Shown here: one piece after another, positions 1 to 11,341 of the stretch
Position numbering within the stretch: the first letter of the stretch is position 1
Layout: each line of letters begins with the position of its first letter
Assembly (NCBI RefSeq): GCF_029168945.1
Contig: NC_083604.1
Coordinates: 38,435,686-38,499,685, forward strand
DNA length: 64,000 nucleotides
Origin: Cannabis sativa
Taxonomy: Eukaryota > Streptophyta > Magnoliopsida > Rosales > Cannabaceae
Reading direction: 5' to 3'
Program-made: the position numbers and the translations under genes
The notes under the pieces: generated by a model
The model's database searches: none
Told to the model about the DNA's origin: nothing
Seen by the model: the letters and a program-made list of their open reading frames with translations, nothing else

Positions 1-835
1 ATACAGAACGATCTATATGTTCCACGATATAGATACACTATAAATAATCCATTTTTATAATCCTAATAATCAATGATCCTCTATAGATGATTTACATTGC
101 ATATGGATAAAATTACCGTTACACCCTCTCAATGTATGTTATCCTTAAAATGAGATCTCAATCATTTATCTCTATTTAGCAGGCTCAAAGGGAATCGTAG
201 TTTCACTTCTAAATACCTATAGAAGCTGTAGATTCCATATCTATGATTAGCACTCCCACTCCATTGTACTATCATGTTCCAAAATGTACGTATAACCCTG
301 ACCCGAAAGTAGGCTTAACTAAGAAATCAAAGAACATGTATAATACTCTTCAGATTGAACCTAATCATGTTAGGATTAAGATCATTTGATCTAGGATCAA
401 CTAGGTGATATTGAATTGAATAGATATTACGGTAAATTTAACATATCTAGTCAAAGTTCAATATCGGTCCCATCCAATGTATACTCTATACATCCGATAC
501 TGGTAAACTTTGCTAATGCCCTGGAAAGGACATAACATTTATCCAAGTTGTAAGAATACCTATCGCTGACTGTCATGCCAGTCTAAATCCAGTGAACTGA
601 CAAATCAGGGAATTAAAACTTTCGAACATATAAATATGATTATATTCCACTGTGCTGACAACACTATAATCATGTACAAATAAATATGTTCTAGGCTTAA
701 TAGAATTTATACATTAAACAATAATCATGAAACAAATCGTGTGAAACATGCAACATAAAATGTTATTTCTGATCTTTATTAATTAGTAAATTTGATTATA
801 ATGAATGGGTTTTATTTAGGGCACAAAATCCAACA
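1..835 (-). repeat. 3' LTR (partial) of the composite Copia element
   Basis: Near-identical to 26020-26902 over its whole length, ending in the same CCAACA terminus. It is truncated at the window edge. Relative to the right LTR it lacks about 50 bases near position 150, where both deletion junctions carry TAAAA, so a short-repeat deletion is likely. Confidence 0.85.
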
Positions 836-845
836 AACTCCCACT
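836..845 (-). other. Polypurine tract of the composite Copia element
   Basis: On the minus strand AGTGGGAGTT directly precedes the LTR start TGTTGG. The equivalent plus-strand element has the same tract just before its LTR at 11342. This is the expected plus-strand primer site for reverse transcription. Confidence 0.7.
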
Positions 846-3021
846 TGCACTAATATAAAACAAAAGTGCATATCAAATAATCTCAACACCCTGATATACA
901 AATCAAGTCTAGTATGTAGTATACTCTCCATAATAGGATCTAACAGGTTGAATGAACACAACCTTTTCTCCACCATTACATTTCCTTAATCACAAAATAC
1001 TTGATATTGTGAAATTCCTCTCTATATGTCAACTCCTATAGGGATATTGGATTCTTTACTATTGGCAACTACTTTTGTGTTAGTCAGGATGTAACATTAG
1101 TAATTAAGAAATTTTGGAACAATGCCAAAAATGTATAGAACTTTCCTTAGACTGAATAAGTATCTTTCCTGCAACTTTAACATTCAGGCTCTCTCTGTTA
1201 GACTTAGAGACTTCATATAGGTTTTTACACTTCTCCAAAATCACTACTCCACCCCCAGAGTAATCACCTTCTCATCAGCAGACTTTCAAGCACTAGGGAA
1301 AGTCTAGAAATCTGATTTGGTGTAGTCTAAGAGTATTAAATACACCCTTATCGACTAACATATAGTTCCTCTTCTTAATCTTAAGACTTACTTGATTGTC
1401 TTCCAATGTTCCTTTTTCTGGATTAATCTGATACTTACTCATTACTCCCACTCAACAACAGATGTCTGGTCTAAGGCATACTAAAGCATATCTGAGACCT
1501 CTCACTGTTGATTCAAGGAAATCTTTCATGGCTTTTATCTTTTCTGGAATAGTAGAGACTTTTCCTTAGATAAATGAAATCTATGTCTAGAAGTCGAGAA
1601 GCTTCTATAGATTGCCATTATAAAAATGCTCCAGCATCTTATTAAAGTAAGTTGCTTACATTAGAGTAAGTGAATTACCAGGCATACCACAAGCCATAGG
1701 TTTAGATAAACTCAAATCTGTAATACTAGGAATAGGAAGTTTTGTTAAGTCCATTGAATAGACCTACCAAAGACAATTTACTTTCATGTCCTTGTTATAG
1801 AAAATTTATGGTTGTTCAATATGAATGTATTTAACCATAGTTCTCTTGGCTTAACTTCTTAGTTTCTTATTCTGACAATCCATTATTTGTTTAAACTCAC
1901 AATGGATTTTTATCACAAGTGTCTTCCAAGTCATAAGAAGGTGAGTTCCTGGAAACTCTCCCACTACGACAAAGTACCGTGACTTTCGTCTAAGAATCTA
2001 AATGGTATTAACCTCTTCGGTTGTGTCAAGACAAACAGAGGCAGTGGGATCATCATATTAGAATAAGATGATAGAACACTTATGGAATCAAGAAAAAAAT
2101 ATCTCCTCTATTTGCTACTTTGTTTTCAGACTTATTCATTTTCTTAGAAAAGTAGTATTTGTTAAAACAAACACTTTCTTATCTAATGATTATGGGATGG
2201 TCCACCCCTAATCACTTAGAATAGCTAACAAACATGCAAATCTTGGTTAACAGTTCTAGCTTTTCTTGAGATCATGATTAGATCATCCATGAATTTAGTA
2301 ATGGTTTACACTAAGTACCCAACCATTTCATCATTCTAGAATTTTCCTATCACTAGGGTATATCCCTAGAAGGACTTAGGCAACTACTAGTAACTAATCA
2401 TCAATATGCAAATCGAATTTCTGGGGGAGGTAAGTTTGGATATAGTTCAAAAAAATCAACTTAATGATCTTTGAACTGCATATCTACCAAATATTTCTCC
2501 ACCCCTATCAGTTCGCAAGATCTTTAACCACTTACCTTAATGGTTTTTCACCATTGCTAGAAATTCATGAAAATTTTCAAACATTTCAAATTTCTTTGCA
2601 TAAGGTGAAATCTAGAGTGATCGTTTTAAGAACATCACGAAAAACTCATATCCACCCCTGAATGTACATCCATCTGCGAATGAGATGATTATACTTTCAG
2701 TGGATATAGGCATATATACTCTTTGCAGAGAATGATCTTGTCAAAACCACTATGAACAAGATACAAATGCCATAGATTTATAAAATGTGGTTGTGTCTTT
2801 TGATGACTTAAGTATAGTTACATTAAAGAGTTCTTAGAATAGTCCAAGTGGATCCTGGTCACAGAATACTAAACTCATATCCATACTTTAACATAGTTTG
2901 AATCCATTAATAGAAAAATGGATATTAAACACTTGTGAAAGTGTAACTGTATTGTATTCTGGAAATAGAAATATAAGACATTTCTATTTGGAATCTGAAA
3001 TTTAAAGTCAAGGACTTAAAT
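836..3021 (-). pseudogene. Decayed Copia pol 3' region (RNase H remnant)
   Basis: No open frame survives. On the minus strand around 1430-1500 a frame still reads RPDIC followed by a stop and VGVMSKYQ. That matches the Copia RNase H/RT C-terminal segment usually written RPDIC-AVG-SRYQ. The same segment is recognisable on the plus strand near 10808-10850. Numerous stops and indels elsewhere prevent further domain assignment. The position just inside the polypurine tract and 3' LTR fits the end of pol. Short frames at 792-989 and 2464-2661 are chance. Confidence 0.55.
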
Positions 3022-6000
3022 TGTAAAGACCGCTTAGTTTAATTTGGAAATTAGCAGTTAATTATGATTAATTATGAAAATTATTTATAGCTATTTAAAT
3101 AATTTATTATACTGTTATTTATTGAATTCAGAGATGCATTTTTATGTCATGTAGTAGTTTGCATAATTTTGCATTCCGGTGCCCGGTATTTTGGAACCCG
3201 GTGTTTGGCTCAGTAGAAATCACAACTTAGTATGTTAGTAGTTTGGGACGGTTTATTAGACATTGGGAATGTCGGGAATGGCCGGGAATTTAGAATTTCC
3301 CAAAAATACCCCGTTAGTGTGATTTATGTGGTTTTAGTGTGGAGGGGCAAAATGGTCTTTTTGCCCCATTAGTATTTTGTCTTCTAGTGAGTTATTAATT
3401 GAAAAATAAATGTTTAATTGTTTATTATTTGGCTGAAAAGAATCCTTTTTACTTCATTTTACTCTTCAAAGCCTCATTTTCTACACTTAGAAAAATTAGA
3501 GAAAAATTTCAAAACAAACTCTCTCTTTCTTTCCTCTCACTTTCGGCCATCTTGGAGCAGCAAGGAGCTGGCCTTTTTCCCTGAAGTTTTGCTTGTGAAT
3601 TCATCTCTCTTTAAGGTCCATTTCAAGCTAGGTTAGCTCCTCTTATTTCCTTCTTTAAATTGTTGAAAAATGATGAAAATGGTATGATGCATGCATGAAT
3701 TTGTGGTTGTTGTTGCTGTGTTTATATGTTATTTACAGAAGCTTAATTGGGTTTAAAATGAATGGATTATCTAGGTTTTAATGCATGCTTGCTATTTTGT
3801 TTAAAGCTATGGGTTTTTCTATGCAAAACATATGATTTTTGAGAGAAATGATTTGAATCTATTGCTGTGATGTTGTTGATGTTTGTTATTGTTTTCAGAG
3901 GTTATTCTAAGCTTGATTAAGTAGACTTGAGCTAGTTTGGTTGCATGTTAGCAAGGTTTGCTCAAGTTTGAGTTTAGAACTCAAAGCTTGAGCTTTAATG
4001 GTGTTTTTCATTTATGTGCATTCTAGGTAGATTTAATGCCTTAGAAATGTTATTTGGGTTATATGGAGTAGGTCTGGAAGGTTTGAATTGATTTGGAGTT
4101 GATTTGAGCAAGATATGGATTTTTGTGTTTGCTGCCTGCGAGGAACCGGAATTCCAGTTGTGCATCCGGAATTCCGGATGGGGTTCTGAATTTTCCCAGA
4201 ACCGGAATTCCGGTTGGGCAACCGGTCTACCGGTTGGGGAAAATTCTGAAACCCTAGATTTCCTCGATTTTATGTTTTAAGGGGTATTGCCATGCTTTTT
4301 ATCGATAGGGAAACTTTTAGTTCCTAGTTTAAGTCCCCGGGAAGTGATTTAGCGTGTCACTTATAGTGTTGTGATTTTTATGGTTTATGAGCCTGTAATC
4401 CGCCGCGCAGTTAAAGTTCCAGTCAGGTTGACCGGCACACCTGAATTCAGAATCCAGGTAAGATTAGTATAACAGTATGCATATGTAGATTACATGTTTA
4501 GTGTAACGCCCTAATGCTAAGGCACGCTACAATGCTTTTTCAATTACTGTGCAATCTTTGCTAATCAAAGAAATTTCTCGAAAAACGTGTTAAATTAAAA
4601 CTTTTGCTTTAAATATTAAACTTTGTAATATAATATAATATTTACAAATTCTGGGATCCCGATTTCAAACTTTGTAAAATTTACAGTTTAAACTTTACAT
4701 TTCAAAATACATAATTTTCAGGTCGCACAGCGACTTTCAAAATATAACTCCCAGATGTCCCGAGACCGAACACTCTAGGTCGCGCCGCTTGACATGTACA
4801 ATCTCACCCGAGCTCAGGTTCATTCTTGTTCTGCCTTCGCCTTTCCTTTACCTACACATGGAAGCAGAAACTGTGAGTCACCGTACTCGCAAGAAATGCA
4901 TATAACATACCATATAATTTCCGACCTGTAAATAGGCGCCCATACACCTATTTACAGAGCTTAACAGATGAGTATGAACGTTCAATACCAGGGTACAACC
5001 ACTATACCACATGCACATCGTACCTCACTGTACGAGTGTTGGTAGGGTTTACCCCGATCACTGAGTAACACTGAGTGATGTACCACACACCTTAACATTT
5101 TCCCATGCTTGTGTTGGTATCACTGTATCGTACTCACAATCACTATACCAATGCACTCTATAACTTATTCATACAAGTGTTGGTAGTGCTTAACATAATT
5201 CAAGCATGCATATATAAACACATATACACACATTCAGATAATCACATCATACATTATACACAGTTCTTACCTGTTTTCCAAATTCAAGTCTGCTGGCCGA
5301 CCTGAAAGGAATTCACGTGCTAGATGGATGCCCTAATCACAATAATTGCAACACAGATGAGTGACTCGCTAAATCACTTTCCGGAACTTAAACTTGAAAC
5401 TAAAAGTTCCCCTATCGATAAACCTCATGGCAATACCCTAAATACCTCAAAATTGGCCAAAACTAGGGTTCTAGAAATTCCCCCAACAGGCAGACCGGTT
5501 CCCAACCGGCAATCCGGTTCTGGGTCACCAACCGGTCGACCGGTTGGTACTGGTCTCCCGAGAACCCGAATTCGGTTGCTAGCTGCTGGGAACCAAAAAT
5601 TATCCCCCTTAATTCAATTCAATCTCAAACCTTATCAAACTCTCCAGTATACCTATACAATGCATAAACATCCATTTCCAACCAATAAATCGCAGAACAA
5701 ACCAACAAATCAACTTATGCCATTAAAGCTCAAAGCTTGAGTTTCAAAACTCAAGCTTGCTTAAAACCAACATCAAGCAATAAAATCAGCTACTAGGGAC
5801 TTCAATCAACTTAAACCAACCCTAGAATTTGAACCCTAGGTACTTCAAACCTTAACAGCCCCTAATTAACAATATCACCAATTCAACCTAACTTTAAAAC
5901 TTGAAAACTAAGAAGGGTTTCATTAGGGCTTACCTTAATTTGAATCTCCCAAGCTTTCTTGCTGAAAACTCCAAGAATCAACAACCCTTCCCCCCTTGAT

Positions 6001-6872
6001 TATGCCCCAGCCGAAAGAGAAAAGAGAGAAAGAGAGAGAGTTCTCTAGATTTTGACTTTTCTTTGTTTTTTCCCCAAATGAAAATGGTTTTCACTAATTA
6101 ATTCTTTGCTGAAAAAATAATAATATGCTAGGTGTCAACTACATGGGCAGCCACCTCACTCATCCTTAAACAAAAGACTAAAATGCCCTTAGACTTAAAA
6201 CTAGGGTATTTCTAAAGCTAGGGGTAAAATGGTCAAAATCCATAACCCCGCTCAATCCCGATAATTTATTTTCTCTAAAATATTTCCCACTATGAATTAG
6301 GGTTCTAAACTTACCCATGTGATCAATCTAGCCATCCATCGCATTTTCTATTGTCGCCAAGCAAAATTACAAAATTAACATATTTCACATATAAGCTAAA
6401 TAATACCCCTAGAGTTTAATAAAATCTCCGGAATTGAGAAATTATAACTCTAATATTTATTTCTAAATATTGGGGTCCACATTTAAAATTAATTCACAAA
6501 TAATAATAAAATAATAAAAATTAGTGCTAATTGCCTTTACTAATCCACATTACTAAAGCTGATGGACCGTGAACGAGCTTGTGAAGATTGTACATGTCGG
6601 GGCGGTTAGGCCTGGAGCGTACAATCCTCGGGACAGCAAGGCTGATTTTGTAACTGGTCGCTAGGCGACATTTATTTTGTATAAACAGTTAACTCTTTTG
6701 TAAATGATTTTGTAATCGGGATCCCGAGTCTTTTGTAATATTATTTTATAAGTTTAATTAAAAAGCAAAAATTTTAATTAATCACGTTTTCCATAAACCT
6801 CGTTGATTAGCAACGAGCTGCACAGCATGTTTAAAAATCACGTAATACGCCTATGTTAGTTAGGGTGTTACA
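3022..6872 (+). mobile_element. Solo LTR, Ty3/Gypsy Tekay type, TSD TAAAT
   Basis: Begins TGTAAAGACCGC and ends GGGTGTTACA, with perfect 5-bp duplications TAAAT at 3017-3021 and 6873-6877. The start resembles the LTR at 28325 (TGTAATGACCGC) and the end has the same late-LTR landmarks (GATTAGCAA, then GTTACA). No internal coding region follows, so it is a solo LTR left by LTR-LTR recombination. It is interrupted from 4502 by a minus-strand LTR of a related family, and the host LTR sequence between those junctions is missing. Confidence 0.85.
4502..6556 (-). repeat. Nested minus-strand Tekay-family LTR inside the solo LTR
   Basis: Starts TGTAACGCCCTAATGC, the reverse complement of the end of the LTRs at 30378 and 37340, and runs in reverse to TTACTAATCCACATTACTAAAGC near 6556, close to the reverse of the family's LTR start. 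The last bases (reverse of TGTAATGACC) and the expected duplication of TTTAG (4497-4501) are missing on the right. The right junction therefore has a deletion, and its exact end is uncertain by about 20 bases. The frame at 5324-5740 lies inside it and is not a gene. Confidence 0.75.
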
Positions 6873-7189
6873 TAAATTTATACCAAATATACATGAGTAA
6901 TTCTTCTTGCTTGTACCACCACTACTAATCTAACTTTACGTCTTATTTTCCTAAAGCATATACATATACAAGTAGGAGGTTTCTAAGATTGAGGATTTAT
7001 ATCATTGCGGGATAGAATATCAGGAATATAATCATATTAGTCATTCCATTTCTTAAGAGAAAATATAGAATGACATATATGTGATTTATAAACCATTCAT
7101 CCAATGATATATTATTGAGCTAATTTGAAATGAATAAGCTAAGAGGAATTAGGATAATTTCGTATCTAAATAAGAATCCAACGATGCTC

Positions 7190-7790
7190 CGATTAGCGAG
7201 AGTCAAAGTTATTCTTATTTATATAATCTTCTTGTTTCATATTGCAAATACTAGTCTAAGGTGTCATCAATTGATGAACAACTAGATGTTGCATATACAA
7301 TATTTATCTATCGAGATCTAACATTATTGTGTTTGTTTAATGGATGACAATCCATTAGAGATTTGTCCCATTAAAACAACAAGGCTAGTTAGACCAACAA
7401 TAAAGATTCGAAATTAAACTACAAATAATAACAGAAAATGAGATGGTTCAATATAAATTCATACACAATTCAGAAATTATCAAGCATTTAGCAAATAACA
7501 AAGACATGTGAAAATACAAAACAGGCGCATCTTAAATAATTTCTAAGATTTCCAACAAACTTATACAGTGTCCCGGTAGGCGAGAGTCAAAGTATCATTC
7601 ATTGAATAGAGTTGTCAGCTCATCTAAAATGCAAACCATTCTAGCAACATTTTATTCGATTAAAATAAGAATCTAACGTTGTCCCGGTAGGCGAGAGTCA
7701 AGGTTATTCTCATTTTATGAGCTTCCACCATTGTTTCATGTTTTATAAGTTTATCTCTAAGTAGTCACCGTAGGCGAGAGTCTAATAGAG
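7190..7790 (-). repeat. Four dispersed copies of a GGCGAGAGTC motif
   Basis: CCGATTAGCGAGAGTCAAAG near 7191, CCCGGTAGGCGAGAGTCAAAG-like copies near 7570 and 7680, and CACCGTAGGCGAGAGTCTAA near 7767. Spacing is irregular (about 90 to 380 bases). The intervening sequence is AT-rich and unrelated. Function unknown. Confidence 0.7.
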
Positions 7791-8167
7791 ACGAAAACTT
7801 ACAAAACACTTATCAAATGAGATCTTGCGGTGTTAAATGCATTCAACGAATAGCCATCCATAAGGGGGACGAAGTCTAGCGTCTCGAGGTTATATTGAAA
7901 ATATTTAACTATTGTAAGACCAACAATGGAGATCAAATATCCTTATAACTAAAAGCTCATTATTTTAGAGAGTTGTATTTCTTTGATACTTATTTTAATC
8001 TATTTATTTTAATATATATTTATTTAATTAAAATTACCGATTCAGAATGAAAAATTCTAAAAATAAATTTTAATTTAATATTTATAAAATATACTTAGAT
8101 GGATATGAAAATAAAATAAATTATTTCCATCTTAGTAATAATTTCCAATAAATATTTAGAAAATTAA

Positions 8168-9010
8168 TCAATTTAAGTTGTTTCAAAATTAATTTAAATT
8201 AATTCACAACTCAAATTTAATTTTCTATAAATATATATTTTATTTCAAAAAATTAAAGTATATAAGAATACAATTTTCGAAAAATGCTTTAAAATAAAAT
8301 AAAATAAATCCTGAAAAATTATCCTAATTTTATGTTAGCCCAAAATTAATTTTCAACAAAAATATATTTTTCTATTTAATTAAATATTAAGAAATTTTTT
8401 AAATATTTAAGTATCATGATTAAAATTAACTTAGATATTAATTTTTTATTTAATTAAATACACTAGAAAAATACTTCAAGCAAAACAGATAATATCTATC
8501 TAGACTTTCATTGACTAATTAATTTATTTTCTAATAATAATGTATTTTAATTCATTTATTTTAATTAATCATTAAATGAAAAATCATTGATTTAAGTTGA
8601 TCCAAAATTAAAATAAATAATTTTCAACTTTAATCTATTTTTCAAATAAAATTCAAAAATTTTCTGCATTTAAGAAATGCAATTTCGAAATATAAAAAAA
8701 TGATTAATAAAATAAAATAAAATATATTTTGAAAATTATTCAAATTTAAGTTATTCTGAAATAAGATTTCAAACTTAAAATAATTTTCTATTTAATTAAA
8801 TATCATGAAATTAATAATATTTAAGTATCAAGAATGAAATCAACTTAAATATTTAATTTTTAATTTAATTAAATGTATTAAATACAAGAATTAAATAATC
8901 TAGTATGAAAGAAACTTAATTATTAATTCTAATTTAATACTAGGAAAAATATTCTATAATTAAGTTGGTCCAAAATTAATTAAAATAAATAATTAATTTT
9001 CAACTTAAAA
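8168..9010. repeat. Array of about five degenerate hairpin-forming units
   Basis: Units near 8170-8230, 8322-8375, 8590-8640, 8748-8803 and 8957-9010. Each begins near TTAAGTTG, continues with a CCAAAATTAA-like core, and closes with TTTTCAACTTAA or a variant, so the ends are inverted repeats of each other. Units are followed by TTTTCTATTTAATTAAAT-like tails. Confidence 0.55.
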
Positions 9011-9401
9011 TATTTTTCTAATTAAATATTTGAAAATATAACTAGTACTAGAAATAACTATCTAGAATATATATATCAATTAACTAAGTGTTTTTCTAAA
9101 ATTAACTTTAAAATATTAAATGAAAAATAAATTCATATATTTTAAAGCTAATTATGTTGCTAATTCAATTTTAATTAGGTTAGACTAATATAATTAACCT
9201 AATGCAATTATTTAAATAAGGCAAATGGGCCTTCACAATTGGGGTAGTTCATGGGAGGGAGAGCTGGGTTCAGTATGTCGTACCCACTGCTATTGGCCAC
9301 CTAACTCTCACACAAGGCCCAAAGGAGAGGAATTTAACCTTTAAATAAACAATTGTTATTCATTGAATAAGCCCAAATCTAATTGGGCCTAAATAAATTT
9401 A

Positions 9402-9640
9402 GGTGGCGTTTGGTAACACTTTTGTTTTTTAATTTTAAAAACAGAAAAATAAAAGTAGATTTTTTGTTTTTAAAAAACAAAAATGTGTTCTATAACTACT
9501 TTTATTTTTAAATTTTAAAAACAGAAAACAAAAGTGTGTTCTCTGACCACTTTTGTTTTATAATTTTAAAAACAGAAAACAAAAGTGTGTTCTGTAACCA
9601 TTTTTATTTTTCAATTTTAAAAACAAAAAAAATAAATTTT
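9402..9640. repeat. Subterminal tandem repeats of the Harbinger end (about 51 bp, 4 copies)
   Basis: The block ACTTTTGTTTT-AATTTTAAAAACAGAAAA-CAAAAGTGTGTTCT recurs from about 9415, 9495, 9548 and 9598. The last two complete units are 51 bases apart. Related sequence occurs in reverse at 23100-23279. Such repeats next to the terminus are plausible transposase binding sites. Confidence 0.7.
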
Positions 9641-9892
9641 GATTTTTTTTAAATAAAAAATTATGAATATCATTTATTTTTATTTTTAAACAAATATATA
9701 AAAATTATAAAAAAAATCAAATAAAAAATACTCATTAACATCTTAAAAAAATTCAAGTAATTTAAAATCACGAAACACATTATTTATAACACAAATCGAC
9801 AAAGTCATAATAAAATATAAACTAATAATTGTCTAATCTTGAAAAAAACTATTAAAAAAGTTCTAATTGTTAATAATTTTCACTCATTATTT

Positions 9893-10212
9893 TCATCGTC
9901 GATTTGCTCTCCATATATGATCAGCAATTTCATCACGGACATTAGCCATTTCACGAAGTTGATCTCTTGAAATGCTAAACTCAACACTATCATTCAAAGT
10001 TTCGTGGGTGCTTTGTATAGTAGCATCTTGTACTTCAGGAATGTCTTCATCTCCATCAAAATATACGTCTTTTTCTGCATTTGTAATTTTAAAATTATTA
10101 ATTGATTGTAATCTACGCAAGCAAATAAAACTAATAACTCTACAAACTCATCGTCTGAATCGTCAAGAAGTATATTATTTTTGTTGAATGGTGCACCATT
10201 TGTAGACATTAT
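9893..10212 (-). pseudogene. Harbinger transposase remnant: N-terminus joined to C-terminus
   Basis: From a start at 10212 the minus strand reads MSTNGAPFNKNNILLDDSDD and then a hydrophobic stretch. A different frame, 9893-10120, gives an acidic linker and a tail SRDQLREMANVRDEIADHIW. That tail resembles the end of plant HARBI1-like transposases (arginine-aspartate, then an aliphatic residue and tryptophan). Only about 105 codons remain against roughly 400 for the family, and the DDE nuclease core is absent. This suggests an internal deletion that fused the first and last coding segments, plus a frameshift near 10100. The protein would be inactive. The family assignment rests on the tail, the TIRs and the TTA target. 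Confidence 0.5.
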
Positions 10213-10305
10213 CCTGGAGACATTTGGAGATAAAATATATAATAAAAAATAATAATAAGATTGTAAATAAAAGGAGATAGCTAAATTAAATAACCAACAA
10301 GTCAT

Positions 10306-11341
10306 TCATACAAACAATGTCATACAAACAAAGTCATGCTTACAATTCTTTGTTAAAGTTTCATTTTGTTTTACTACTGTAAGTAAAAGTTTGATACCTA
10401 TGAAAGTTCTTTGTTAAAGTTTCACACTACCTTAATTGAGTGGGAGAATTTTAAAATTCTATATACCCATCTTCATTAGGTTGATACTTGTGATAGGTAC
10501 CTAAGAACACTACTGAAAAGCAAATCTAACCATACACATGGATAGGTATAACTTATCAGAATTATGAGAATAAGATAGAGAACTCTAGTTCAGTCTATTT
10601 GAATGACTTGAACCTAGAATTCTTAATCCTCATAAAATTTTATGGTCTCTTCATTTTGATTACTTTATCTCTGGCATGTATTTTTCACTTCAAATACTAG
10701 TCTTCTATGTTGATGACTTAGTCTTGACTTAAAGTTTCAGACTAATACAAAAGTCACAACTAGGTAACTCTCCAAACAATCAGAGGTTACAAGTATTATT
10801 TAACCAGACATCTGCTATTGAGTGGGAGCTATCTGAGATGTAATCAAATAGGGAACATTAGAAGATATTCAAGAAAGATTTATGAAAGTGATCTATACGT
10901 TAGATATTAAGGAACTGTGTATCAGTTGTCCTTGTATCTCACCAACTCATTTCGAGAATTCATGAGATGGTGCTTACTTTGGGGGTGGAGGAATTATTCT
11001 ATAATAATTCAAGCTCTACCAGAGAAGAACTATAACTTTGTGAATTTAAAAATACTAGAAAGTTATATTGCTGAAGAAAAGTCTACACTGTATTATCTCA
11101 ATTCCATATTTTAAAATATGAGAGATATGTCTTCTATTAATTTAGATGTACTTTCAAAACAGTAAAGATTTCAGTATCCCTTGATGAGTAAAGCATATAG
11201 TAAAGGATGTTTCATAAGTGAATTTATGAACTAGCTTCCAGAAGTTTGGGTGGATTCAGATATACTACACTTGATCTGAAGATCAAGATATCAGATTGAC
11301 CTATTTGCAAAGTTTGTTTTATATTAGTGCCAGTGGGAGTT
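10306..11341 (+). pseudogene. 5'-truncated Copia interior, plus strand
   Basis: The last kilobase before a plus-strand Copia LTR. Near 10808-10850 one frame reads PDICY, a stop, VGAI, then a stop and DVIK. This matches the Copia RNase H segment PDICYAVG followed by SRYQ, with inactivating changes. A polypurine tract (AGTGGGAGTT) ends at 11341. The 5' part of this element, including its 5' LTR, is not present; the left boundary is somewhere in 10306-10430 and no duplication was identified. The frame at 10917-11114 is chance. Confidence 0.55.

Larger units (their letters stand above)
6873..9401 (-). other. Non-coding, AT-rich leader region of the composite Copia element
   Basis: No credible open frame in 2.5 kb on either strand. 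It holds a dispersed motif (7190-7790) and an AT-rich array of hairpin-forming units (8168-9010), listed separately. A less AT-rich patch at 9220-9330 (GGGCCTT, GCCCAAAGG) precedes the Harbinger insertion at 9402. With 23283-25089 on the far side of that insertion, this makes one continuous long untranslated leader. Confidence 0.6.

Noticed and set aside
5324..5740. 138-codon plus-strand frame
   Set aside because: Lies inside a Tekay-type LTR and translates the ACCGGT palindromes; no homology expected.
7190..7790. CRISPR-like array from the repeated GGCGAGAGTC motif
   Set aside because: Spacing varies from about 90 to 380 bases and the genome is a plant; it is a dispersed motif in retroelement DNA.
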